From the NCBI GenBank assembly GCA_029881795.1, contig JAOULX010000010.1, positions 1-64,000 of the forward strand: DNA of 64,000 nt, in the 5' to 3' direction. Made by a program: the position numbers and the translations under genes. Shown piece by piece: positions 1 to 7,817 of the stretch (its first letter is position 1; every line of letters starts with the position of its first letter). Under the pieces are notes generated by a model. It was not told the DNA's origin, ran no database searches, and saw only the letters and a program-made list of their open reading frames with translations. Source of the stretch: Gammaproteobacteria bacterium (lineage in GTDB: Bacteria; Pseudomonadota; Gammaproteobacteria; SZUA-229).

Positions 1-252
1 TCATTTTTATTACTTCGGGAAGCTTTATTACGAAGAGAGTTTCCAAGAGGTGATGCCATGCGTATAACCGGCTTATCTGAACGAACCGCCAGAGATATTT
101 TACGCAATCTCGTTACTGAAGGCTTATTAATATCAGATACTGAAAAATCCCCTGTCAGACTTGGCTTTCCTGTTAGCGCTGCACATTATTGGTTTCCCGA
201 TCTATTTCCAGAGCTACCTAGAGAAGCTAGCTGGCAGCCGCTTATTAGTTGA
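1..252 (+). CDS. Fic family protein, C-terminal end (partial)
   Basis: The reading frame is open from base 1 and ends at TGA 250-252, so only the last 83 residues of a longer protein are here. The first ATG inside it (58) is internal. The visible part is a winged-helix-like segment: a basic helix with RGDA, then ITGLSERTARDIL (helix-turn-helix) and a wing ending in FPDLFPE. This closely resembles the C-terminal wHTH that follows the Fic domain in Fic/DOC AMP-transferases. The catalytic HPFxxGNGR motif would lie upstream of the window and is not seen. Family membership is recognised from the C-terminal pattern only; another wHTH protein is possible. Confidence 0.72.
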   Translation, partial: SFLLLREALLRREFPRGDAMRITGLSERTARDILRNLVTEGLLISDTEKSPVRLGFPVSAAHYWFPDLFPELPREASWQPLIS

Positions 253-554
253 AATGCTTTGTAACTAAAACACTATTTATTTCTGGTTGAAAAAAAGCGA
301 CCAACTCCCTTTCCCAAAAAACATCACAACTCACTGATCATAACAACACAAGACTCCAGCAGCCCAGCCACTTTCAACACAACATCATACCTCGGCTTCT
401 TACCCCTGAGACTATATTTACTACTTGTCGGCTCATGATTGGATAATTTAAAGCAATATTTCATTTATAAAACCTGCTATCGACGCTATGCTAGTAGTAT
501 TAAGAAATACATCACTATTACCGGCATTAGCTTTTACTCGACCCTTTTAAGAAT
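253..554. other. Intergenic region, no gene seen
   Basis: About 300 bases of AT-rich sequence between the Fic tail and the MFS gene. No ORF with coding character, no tRNA and no clear terminator is visible. It presumably carries the promoter of the MFS gene, but I see no convincing -35/-10 pair. Confidence 0.5.
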
Positions 555-1814
555 ATGATCAAAATAATTCGCGCTCATTTTTCATTGCTCTCTGCAACCG
601 CTATTTTGTTGCTGGGCTCTGGCCTGCTGGGCACTCTGGTGGCTTTGCGGGCTGAAAGTGAGGCTTTCCCGCAAGTGATTATCGGCATGATCATGTCTGG
701 CTTTTTTATGGGTTATGTTATTGGCTCGTATCTTTGCCCGCAGGTGATTCGAACCTATGGTCATATTCGCAGTTTTTCTATTTTCGCGGCCACAGGCTGT
801 GTCACCGTTCTGCTTCATGGTCTTATTGTTGATCCCTTTGTCTGGCTGGTGCTGCGTGTTATTACGGGTATCTGTATGCTGGGCATGTATCTGGTTATTG
901 AATCCTGGCTTAACAGTGTTGCCACTGCTAAATCACGCGGTGGGCTTTTCTCGGTTTATATGGCGATTAATCTGCTGGCGTTGGCTTGCAGCCAGTACCT
1001 GATTTTGATTTATGATATTAAGAGTCTGGCTCCATTTGTTCTGATCGCGTTATTTTTTACGCTGGCGCTGCTGCCGATTGCGACTACCTTTATTGCACAG
1101 CCGGAAAAAGTTGAAAAGGGTCATCTTGGGCTACGGCATCTTTATGAGACCTCTCCGCTGGCTGCTTTTGGCGCGTTAGTGTCTGGCATGATTAGTGGTG
1201 CGTTCTGGGGTATGGGGCCTATCTATGCGGTCAGTACGGGGTTTGATGTGGCCGGTGTGACGCTGTTTATGAGTGGTGTTATTTTGGGTGGCTCGATACT
1301 ACAGTGGCCCTTTGGTCATTTGTCTGATAGATATGAGCGCCGTTTAGTCATTGTTGCGGTGAGTGTTTTGGCCAGCATCCTGGCCTTGACGGTGTTCTAT
1401 ACCATTGAATCGCAGCAGCTAGCCGGACTACTGACTGTATTTATTTTTGGCGGATGTGCTTTTTCAATCTACCCGCTGTGTGTGGCACATGCCAATGATA
1501 ACGTCGATGCCACTCATGCTCTTGAAATCAGTCGCGGACTTTTATTACTCAGTGGTATTGGCTCGACCATTGGCCCGATCACAGCCGGTATGCTAATGGG
1601 CTGGTTTGGCGCGCAAGTGCTGATGATTTATTTTGCGGTCATTATGCTGTTACTCGCCATCTATGCGTTGATGCGACGCACAATAGGCACACCGATTGAT
1701 GTCGCTGAACAGGGGGATTTCGTTGTCATGGCACGTTCGTCACCGGCGCTGCTTGAGCTCGACCCGCGTGCAGAACCCGATGAGCTTAGTAGCGATTCAA
1801 CAGCTTCCCGTTAA
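555..1814 (+). CDS. MFS transporter, YcaD-like
   Basis: A 419-residue inner-membrane permease with about 12 hydrophobic segments, the usual MFS length. The first half contains the GxFMGYVIGSY segment and RVITGICMLGMYLVIESWLN, typical of the YcaD-like MFS branch. The loop between TM8 and TM9 has GHLSDRYERR, the MFS motif-A equivalent. The C-terminal ~35 residues after TM12 are a polar cytoplasmic tail rich in Glu, Asp and Ser. Substrate cannot be inferred. ATG 555 is preceded by only a weak purine stretch. It stands alone, convergent with yeeE across a shared hairpin. Confidence 0.87.
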   Translation: MIKIIRAHFSLLSATAILLLGSGLLGTLVALRAESEAFPQVIIGMIMSGFFMGYVIGSYLCPQVIRTYGHIRSFSIFAATGCVTVLLHGLIVDPFVWLVLRVITGICMLGMYLVIESWLNSVATAKSRGGLFSVYMAINLLALACSQYLILIYDIKSLAPFVLIALFFTLALLPIATTFIAQPEKVEKGHLGLRHLYETSPLAAFGALVSGMISGAFWGMGPIYAVSTGFDVAGVTLFMSGVILGGSILQWPFGHLSDRYERRLVIVAVSVLASILALTVFYTIESQQLAGLLTVFIFGGCAFSIYPLCVAHANDNVDATHALEISRGLLLLSGIGSTIGPITAGMLMGWFGAQVLMIYFAVIMLLLAIYALMRRTIGTPIDVAEQGDFVVMARSSPALLELDPRAEPDELSSDSTASR

Positions 1815-1831
1815 AGCCACCGCCTCTGCTA

Positions 1832-1860
1832 AACCGGGGCAGGATTGCCCTACCCCGGTT
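1832..1860. terminator. Hairpin between convergent MFS and yeeE genes
   Basis: Twelve-base arms (AACCGGGGCAGG / CCTACCCCGGTT, one mismatch) around a 5-nt loop, followed on the + strand by a T-rich stretch at 1872-1884. It sits between two convergent stop codons, so it may stop transcription from both sides. Confidence 0.7.
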
Positions 1861-1883
1861 GCTGTTACCGTTGTTTTTTCTTT

Positions 1884-2993
1884 TCAACTTTGATGACGAA
1901 TCATTCGGTTCCACATAAGGCGAAAATAATGATCGAATTTATTTTCATCCGTTCTCATCAACATAAACAAACCCACTCGCATGCCGATGACTATCGCAAC
2001 CATCGCGATGATTGATGTCATTGAGAAAGTTGAGGCGCCACTTAAACCATGACCGAGATTACAGCCGCCAGCAACTACCGCACCAAAGCCCATAAATATT
2101 CCACCCATCACCAGATTTTTTATATTACTGACTTTGGGCAAGGTCCAGCTAAAACTCTTTGAGGCGATTGCACTGAGCAGCGCACCGCTTAGTGTGCCGG
2201 CTAATAACATGATTCCGAACATCGCACCTTCACCAATACTGCTGCCGGTGCTTAACATATAGGCTGTATTTGCCAGCGGGCCAGCAAAGGCGAGTGAAAC
2301 CGGTCTGTGAACACTGAAATCATCCTGTGACAAATAGCCGGTAATGTACCAGCCCGCGACCACTAACAAACCGATCAATACACCGGCAAGCAATAGTGAC
2401 CTGTCGTGTACTTTATTGCCAAAAAAACCGATGATAGAAAAGCTAACCACTGCCAGCCAGATGCAAAACAGAACCACCGGTATGACAATGGAATCGAGCG
2501 ACAACAAGCCGGATAACAGACTGCTTTCGCCAGCCATGGTAACTGCAGCAGTTTCGTTTATATTAATTCTAAAGGCTTCTAAAGGGCCGTACATGGTAAT
2601 AGCTGCCATGATAGCAATCGATAGCAACACAATCAGTGCACCGATATTTCCTTCGCCTACCCGTACCAGGGTTCTGCCAACACAGCCGCCGGCAAAAACG
2701 GTTCCGATACCAAAAATTATGCCGCCTGTGATAGCACCAAGCACGTTAATCTGTGGTTTAAGATAGGCGGCATCTGCCATGTTTACCATTGCGCTTGATT
2801 GCAATAATTGTGTTCCAAGAATTGCCACGGCAATCGCAGCAAGGTAGGCATGAAGCTGCCGGGTATCTTTCATTAATACCAGATTGCTTACCGCAGCAGC
2901 CATACAAAATTTCGATCGCTGTACCACCGCCCCAAGCAATATACCAACTATCAATCCACCAAAAACCAACCAAGGGTTAAATTCCATCTCCAT
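1884..2993 (-). CDS. YeeE/YedE family sulfur-compound transporter
   Basis: A 369-residue inner-membrane protein of the YeeE/YedE (sulphur transport, DUF395) family, which includes the thiosulfate channel TsuA. Several hydrophobic segments in two related halves each carry a conserved Cys: RSKFC (C30), AGGCVGR (C104) and AGGCNLGHG (C311). In TsuA such cysteines line the conduction path. I chose ATG 2993 (MEMEF) because AAGGAGAG lies 4 nt upstream; the frame continues 21 codons further but without a ribosome site. The next upstream gene on the same strand is a periplasmic rhodanese, which supports a role in thiosulfate or sulfane-sulfur uptake. The exact substrate is inferred. Confidence 0.88.
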   Translation of the reverse strand: MEMEFNPWLVFGGLIVGILLGAVVQRSKFCMAAAVSNLVLMKDTRQLHAYLAAIAVAILGTQLLQSSAMVNMADAAYLKPQINVLGAITGGIIFGIGTVFAGGCVGRTLVRVGEGNIGALIVLLSIAIMAAITMYGPLEAFRININETAAVTMAGESSLLSGLLSLDSIVIPVVLFCIWLAVVSFSIIGFFGNKVHDRSLLLAGVLIGLLVVAGWYITGYLSQDDFSVHRPVSLAFAGPLANTAYMLSTGSSIGEGAMFGIMLLAGTLSGALLSAIASKSFSWTLPKVSNIKNLVMGGIFMGFGAVVAGGCNLGHGLSGASTFSMTSIIAMVAIVIGMRVGLFMLMRTDENKFDHYFRLMWNRMIRHQS

Positions 2994-3298
2994 CTTACTC
3001 TCCTTGTTTTTTATGCTTTGCTTGAAAAGCATGCTACTGATACAAGCCGTGATCATGTTTTGCCATGACCCGACTTAGTGTGCAAAAGACAATAGCATTT
3101 GATTGACTGCGAATATGTCAGTTAAACCGCAACAGTCTGTCATACATTTATTAAAGTCATGTCGGATTAATGCGGCATTAACGATGAGGGTTTTTCTGTA
3201 AGCTAAAACCGATACTGATGTGGGTATTTTTCTTATTGTTTGAACGCCACTTTTCTGATCGTTGACCGGCAGTTTATGACTGGTAGAAATTTTAAACA
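2994..3298. other. Upstream region of yeeE, nothing recognised
   Basis: Roughly 300 bases between the yeeE start and the rhodanese terminator. It carries the yeeE ribosome site (2996-3005 on the minus strand) and presumably its promoter. A 74-codon minus-strand frame (3075-3299) has no recognisable similarity or ribosome site and was not called. No riboswitch fold recognised. Confidence 0.5.
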
Positions 3299-3324
3299 AA
3301 AAAAAGCAGAATGAATATTCTGCT
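3296..3324 (-). terminator. Rho-independent terminator of the rhodanese gene
   Basis: Perfect 8-bp stem (AGCAGAAT / ATTCTGCT, 3305-3324) with a 4-nt loop. On the minus strand it is followed by a run of nine T (3296-3304). It lies 27 bases after the rhodanese stop codon. Confidence 0.85.
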
Positions 3325-3350
3325 TTTTCATTTCATTTGGCGCTAAACGC

Positions 3351-3932
3351 TTATTCTTCAATATACATTTTTGCGACAGTTAGCTTGTAACTCCATGGCA
3401 GGTTTGCATTTTTCCAGCCATTAACAACGCGGTGTCCTTTATTAGGACCGGATTTAGCTTTGTCGCCTTCAAAACCATCAACCACACTATATACATTGTT
3501 ATAACCGAGCTGGCTTAACAAATTGGCAGCTTTTGCACTGCGACTGCCTGAACGGCACATCACGATGATTTTATCTTGCTTTGACAGGCCTTTTTTCTTC
3601 AGCTGCTCTTCTACAGCGATTGAGAAATTACTGTTTGGCTCACTGTTAAAACGGCTCTTCTTTTCATTCCATGAATCTTTATCGTGCGTCATATAAGGGA
3701 TATTCGCATCAACCGTATCAGCCATACCGACAAACTCAACTTCTGCACGCGTTCTGACATCGAGGAATAGTGACGCTTTTGGATCCGCCATTTTTGCATC
3801 GTATGCATCTTTTGCGGTCATGTAGAGACCCTGTGGTGTCTGTTTTTTCTTTGCCAGATTGTTAACATCCACATCCGCTAATAATGATGAAAATGGCATT
3901 AAAAGCAGCAAACTCAAGATAATTTTATTCAT
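3351..3932 (-). CDS. Periplasmic rhodanese-like sulfurtransferase
   Basis: 193 residues with a cleavable signal peptide (residues 1-19, ending LLAD). One rhodanese domain spans about 35-185: LFLDVRTRAEVEF at 55-67, then the active-site loop CRSGSRSAKAA with catalytic Cys126, the six-residue loop typical of single-domain sulfurtransferases. The NGWKNANLPWSYKL ending is also seen in exported rhodaneses of sulfur bacteria. AGGA precedes ATG 3932. It lies upstream of yeeE on the same strand but is separated by its own terminator, so the two are probably separate transcripts. Likely role: handling of sulfane sulfur in the periplasm; the physiological donor is unknown. Confidence 0.9.
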   Translation of the reverse strand: MNKIILSLLLLMPFSSLLADVDVNNLAKKKQTPQGLYMTAKDAYDAKMADPKASLFLDVRTRAEVEFVGMADTVDANIPYMTHDKDSWNEKKSRFNSEPNSNFSIAVEEQLKKKGLSKQDKIIVMCRSGSRSAKAANLLSQLGYNNVYSVVDGFEGDKAKSGPNKGHRVVNGWKNANLPWSYKLTVAKMYIEE

Positions 3933-4038
3933 ACTGTATCCTGTAAAATGTAGTTTAAATTAAATATCGTGTATTAGCTTTTAATTATATAGTGATATTG
4001 ATAATATAAAACCCAATTGTTACAGGGAATATTGATAG

Positions 4039-4177
4039 CAGTAGATACGAGTAATATGAGGGCCGCTCAGCCGTAGCGCTTTTCTATTACTAAACAGTAG
4101 AGATTGGGTTGATTATCGCCCGCGAGTGACGCTAGATGGCTACCGATAAGGTCGTCCAATAGCGCTCGTATCTTCTG
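4039..4177. repeat. 139-nt element closed by a 13-bp inverted repeat
   Basis: The 13-mer at 4039-4051 (CAGTAGATACGAG) matches the reverse complement of 4165-4177 at 12 of 13 positions. The interior holds further complementary pieces: GTAATA at 4051-4056 with TATTAC at 4085-4090, and GTAGC at 4073-4077 with GCTAC at 4138-4142. It is more GC-rich than its flanks and ends about 95 nt before the diguanylate cyclase start. It could be a structured 5' leader, a small RNA or a remnant of a small mobile repeat. No known riboswitch class was recognised. Confidence 0.45.
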
Positions 4178-4270
4178 ATTTAAATATAGGATATAGTCAG
4201 CGACTAATAACAACCTAAAAAAGTATTGTTATATAAACGGAATTTTTTCAGCTTTAGATCAGGTCGTAAC

Positions 4271-6016
4271 ATGAGTCGTCATATCTTCAAAGTCACCCTC
4301 CTTTTAATCCTACTCTTTTGCACCAAGACGGGACCGGCTTTCGGACAACAAACGGACAACACTCTGCTGCTTGATAAATCGGCATCTGTATATAAAACAA
4401 GCTCTGCCCTTTCTTTCTATATCGACCAGGATGGCTCAAAGTCAATATCTGATATTTCACGAGCCAAATTTAAGGAAAACTTTTCAGCTTCAAAATTTGA
4501 TCCCCCTGTGTTTAAAAAATCTGCCAGTACTATCTGGGCAAGACTTGAGATTAATAACCTTGCAAGCAGTGTCCGTCATTATTTGTTTTACGATTATTTT
4601 GCCATCTATAAACTACAGCTCTTTACAGACGGAGATAATCATTCAGACAAGGCAATAAAGGCAGGCCGGTATTTTACGGAAACTGATCAGAGCTTACATA
4701 AACGCCATACGATTCTCCCGCTTGAATTAAACGAAGGAAAAAATATTCTCTATTTTAAAATTGAGCAGCCTTTCGAGAGTCTTGATCTTAATCTTTTAGT
4801 TGCCGATGCCATAGGGATTGCAGAATTGTCGGCACAAAACACGGCAGAAATTTCAATCTATACCGCACTGGTTACTGCATTTTTTTTGTTTAATATTATT
4901 ATATTTCTGGTCATACGCAACAAGGCATATCTCTTTTACTCCTTACACATTATTTTTATCGGGGTATTTTTTGCAGGTTTTTATGGCTTACCATCTACCT
5001 GGTTAAACATAAGTCCCTATTACAATAATGCGTTTACTCCTAATTTCATGTCGCAGATTGCCGGGATATTTTCAATCTTATTTTTTGTGCATTTTCTGAA
5101 AGTGCGTGAACGCTCTGAAAGAACCTATCAGTTTTTTAAAATTATTATTTATGCCGTCATCGCAAACATGTTTTTAATGTTAACCGGCTGGCGTTTTTCT
5201 CTGGAAAGCTGGCTATTGATTTTGGGTATAGGCTCAGTCTCACAACTGATGTTTTCTGTAAAGTATATACGTCAAGATCCTTACTGTGTGTTTTTTACCG
5301 TTGCCTGGGGATTACACCTGACGATTATCATTCTTTATTTGCTTCGCATCACAGAAATTAGTGAAACGCATATATCAAAAGTCTTTATTATGCTTGGTAA
5401 CATCGTGGAGATGATGATACTGACCTTCGCCCTCGGCTACCGTTTCACCCGAATTCTTAAAGAAAAAGAAGTCATTGAAAAAACCGTTTCACAGGTACTG
5501 AAAAGAGAGGACTCTCTGGTCCAGTTGTCTTATCAGGACCCTCTGACTGGCACTTATAATCGCAGAAAATTTGATGAATTACTGGTACAAAAAACACAAG
5601 ACGGCTATAGCGAACAGTCCGGCTTCTGCCTGATTATGCTGGACATTGACCACTTTAAAGAAGTAAATGACCAGTATGGCCATGATACCGGTGATCAGAT
5701 ACTGAAATCATTTACTTTGGTGCTCAGTAACTTACTCAGAAAATCTGACACTTTCTGCCGATTTGGCGGCGAAGAGTTTATTATTATTATTGAGTCCGGC
5801 ACTCTGACTGACGCTAACTCACTTGCTGAAAAAATCCGACGCACACTTGAAAGCAAACCTTTACTGGAACAGAATATTTCCATCACCCTGTCCTGCGGCG
5901 TGACGTGTTTTATGCAAAACGATAGCCCATCATCTTTGATTCAGCGTGTCGATGAAGCACTCTACCGTGCAAAAAATGAAGGCCGAAATAAAGTTGTAAG
6001 CACCTGTATTGCGTAA
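4271..6016 (+). CDS. 7TMR-DISM diguanylate cyclase (GGEEF)
   Basis: A 581-residue membrane sensor that should make cyclic di-GMP. Order: signal peptide (1-26, ending AFG), periplasmic 7TMR-DISM extracellular domain (about 30-185), seven hydrophobic helices (about 190-390), short coiled linker, GGDEF domain (about 415-575). The GGDEF domain has DPLTGTYNRR, LDIDHFKEVNDQYGHDTGD and an active-site GGEEF at 499-503. RKSD at 490-493, five residues before it, is a canonical RxxD inhibitory site, so product inhibition is expected. ATG 4271 was chosen because it begins a good signal peptide; a TTG at 4226 would add 15 residues without a ribosome site. The DISM domain probably binds a carbohydrate-like ligand. 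Monocistronic, convergent with the next gene. Confidence 0.9.
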   Translation: MSRHIFKVTLLLILLFCTKTGPAFGQQTDNTLLLDKSASVYKTSSALSFYIDQDGSKSISDISRAKFKENFSASKFDPPVFKKSASTIWARLEINNLASSVRHYLFYDYFAIYKLQLFTDGDNHSDKAIKAGRYFTETDQSLHKRHTILPLELNEGKNILYFKIEQPFESLDLNLLVADAIGIAELSAQNTAEISIYTALVTAFFLFNIIIFLVIRNKAYLFYSLHIIFIGVFFAGFYGLPSTWLNISPYYNNAFTPNFMSQIAGIFSILFFVHFLKVRERSERTYQFFKIIIYAVIANMFLMLTGWRFSLESWLLILGIGSVSQLMFSVKYIRQDPYCVFFTVAWGLHLTIIILYLLRITEISETHISKVFIMLGNIVEMMILTFALGYRFTRILKEKEVIEKTVSQVLKREDSLVQLSYQDPLTGTYNRRKFDELLVQKTQDGYSEQSGFCLIMLDIDHFKEVNDQYGHDTGDQILKSFTLVLSNLLRKSDTFCRFGGEEFIIIIESGTLTDANSLAEKIRRTLESKPLLEQNISITLSCGVTCFMQNDSPSSLIQRVDEALYRAKNEGRNKVVSTCIA

Positions 6017-6107
6017 AAACAACTCGATTTTTTCAGGCAGCAATATAACGGGGCAACTTCTGGCTTATTTGAGACTGCTAGATTAGTGAAACTTAAATCC
6101 GAGCCCT

Positions 6108-7262
6108 TTAATCTTTATTATAATTTCGTAAAAAATATTTCAGGTTAATACCGATTGAGTTAAATCGATAGCCTATGGCATTGACTCTGAGTGTATTAGA
6201 TGAATTATCCAGGATAATTATCACATCATCATTGTCAATGTTCCAATAGATGTAAGAGGTAAATCCTTGCCAGCCTCCGGCATGCTCTACAGATTTATCA
6301 TCATTAATAAACCAGCCGAAGCCGTATTTAGTATTCGTGCCATTTTCTAACTTAGCCGGCGTATAAGCCATTTGATAGTTTTCTTTAGATACCAGTGTTC
6401 CGTCTCTTAGCGCTTCGTGCCATAGATTCAAATCATACGCACTTGAATACACTGCGCCATCACCCGCTACACCATCAAAATAATTAAGATCTTTTAGCTG
6501 TTTACTGCCACCAAATATCCAGTATTTATAAGCAAACCCATAGACTCGTTTGTCCGGCTCGATTTCAGACAACAGGTTAAATACTTGAGTATTATTCATA
6601 TTCAACGGTTTAAAAATATTGTCTGCCATGAACTGCTGAAATGTCTGCCCTGATAGTCGCTGGATAATTTCAGCCAGCAGCACATAGCCGGTGTTGCTGT
6701 ATTGAAATTGAGTACCGGGTTTATAGTTCAACTTTGGCTGATGAGTTTTATATAGTGATATCATTTCCGGCGTGCTAAAAACACCCTCATCACTTCGGTG
6801 TTTAAGCGCAAGCTTTATATAATCAGGTAGGCCTGAGGTGTGATGCAAAAGATGCTGAATTGTGATGTCATTATAATATGACAGCTCAGGTATATACAGG
6901 CTGAGCTTATCTTGATAGTCCAGTTTCGATCGCTGATTCAGCAATACAATCGCCATTGCGGTAAACTGCTTGGAGACTGAAGCCAGATTAAATGAAGAAT
7001 GAAGACTCAGCTCACTCGGATGATCAATGCCATCGAGACCGTAGACTCCAGAGAAAACCAGCTCCCCTTGTTTTAATACAGTTACAACACCGTTAAATTT
7101 ATCGCTGTTATGAAGACGATGAAACCATTTATCCAGGATTGTTGTTTTTTCATTAGCAGATGCAGTATCTGGAATACTGAGATTTGGGACACGTAAGCCC
7201 AGAAACAATACAAGCAATGCCGTTATTAAAATTGCACTAACAATAATCATTTTCTTAATCAT
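6108..7262 (-). CDS. Serine hydrolase, class C beta-lactamase/PBP fold
   Basis: 384 residues with an N-terminal membrane anchor (about residues 4-23) and a beta-lactamase-type (PF00144) domain. The three motifs are present: SVSK (S95-K98) with the nucleophile, YSN (188-190), and HAGG (327-330) in place of KTG. Such proteins are esterases, D-aminopeptidases or peptidoglycan-modifying enzymes far more often than true beta-lactamases, so no resistance function is proposed. Probably attached to the periplasmic face of the inner membrane. AAGGAG 4 nt before ATG 7262 is a strong ribosome site. Single gene, convergent with the cyclase. Confidence 0.87.
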   Translation of the reverse strand: MIKKMIIVSAILITALLVLFLGLRVPNLSIPDTASANEKTTILDKWFHRLHNSDKFNGVVTVLKQGELVFSGVYGLDGIDHPSELSLHSSFNLASVSKQFTAMAIVLLNQRSKLDYQDKLSLYIPELSYYNDITIQHLLHHTSGLPDYIKLALKHRSDEGVFSTPEMISLYKTHQPKLNYKPGTQFQYSNTGYVLLAEIIQRLSGQTFQQFMADNIFKPLNMNNTQVFNLLSEIEPDKRVYGFAYKYWIFGGSKQLKDLNYFDGVAGDGAVYSSAYDLNLWHEALRDGTLVSKENYQMAYTPAKLENGTNTKYGFGWFINDDKSVEHAGGWQGFTSYIYWNIDNDDVIIILDNSSNTLRVNAIGYRFNSIGINLKYFLRNYNKD

Positions 7263-7442
7263 TAACTCCTTCCATAGAGTTTAGTTTGCCCGACGAATAA
7301 GATGAATTTCGGCGGGTATTTTTAGCTGATTGCTATTGTATCGCATGATACGATATTTTTCACAGACACCAAATAATGCTAAAAAACGCTGCTGCGAGAA
7401 CACTCTTGTGACTAAATAATTACTCAATACGCTTGTATTATT

Positions 7443-7652
7443 TTAAGGCAGCCTGTCTGCTTGTGGTGTGTAAAAGAAGCGCATGATTTTAGCCGATGTC
7501 TGATCATCCGCAACGATGACAACAACCCATTTAGGCAAGGCTTGTAGCAACCAGACAATAAAGACCATTAGAATTACTTTTTTGCTGGTCGAGAGTTTTG
7601 AATATCGCTGATATAAGCCGGAAGACTTTGATTGCGGTTTGTTTTCATGCAT
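7443..7652 (-). CDS. Small single-pass membrane protein, unknown function
   Basis: 69 residues from ATG 7652, preceded by GGGTGA. The frame also allows a TTG four codons upstream. The first 30 residues are basic and polar (KPQSKSSGLYQRYSKLSTSKK), followed by one hydrophobic helix (about 27-46, VILMVFIVWLLQALPKWVVVIV) and a short polar tail. I do not recognise a family. It follows the spermidine-synthase-like gene on the same strand after about 165 bases and could be the last member of that cluster or independent. The basic-then-hydrophobic layout looks like a real inner-membrane protein, but its size leaves doubt. Confidence 0.5.
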   Translation of the reverse strand: MHENKPQSKSSGLYQRYSKLSTSKKVILMVFIVWLLQALPKWVVVIVADDQTSAKIMRFFYTPQADRLP

Positions 7653-7817
7653 TCTGTCACCCAATCCAGTGGTTGTCGGTTTACATAAATATGGCGCGTA
7701 CTACAAAGCATTAATGCCAGCATCTTAACACCAGAGCTGTAACAACCAAAATTAAGTATAAATTTATTCCGGCTGGCAGCAATCTGTTATATCCGCTAGT
7801 GTAAAGTAAATGACTGA

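Noticed and set aside
2344..2766. 140-codon + strand frame inside yeeE
   Set aside because: Opposite-strand shadow of a conserved membrane protein; Pro/Thr/Ser composition is typical of an antisense frame.
3075..3299. 74-codon minus-strand frame between yeeE and the rhodanese gene
   Set aside because: No similarity and no ribosome site; the region reads better as an upstream control region.
4039..4177. Inverted-repeat element considered as an integron attC site
   Set aside because: It lacks the RYYYAAC/GTTRRRY core ends and no cassette or integrase is nearby.
6108..7262. Serine hydrolase considered as an antibiotic-resistance beta-lactamase
   Set aside because: It has the general PF00144 motifs with HAGG in place of KTG, a membrane anchor and no features specific to AmpC.
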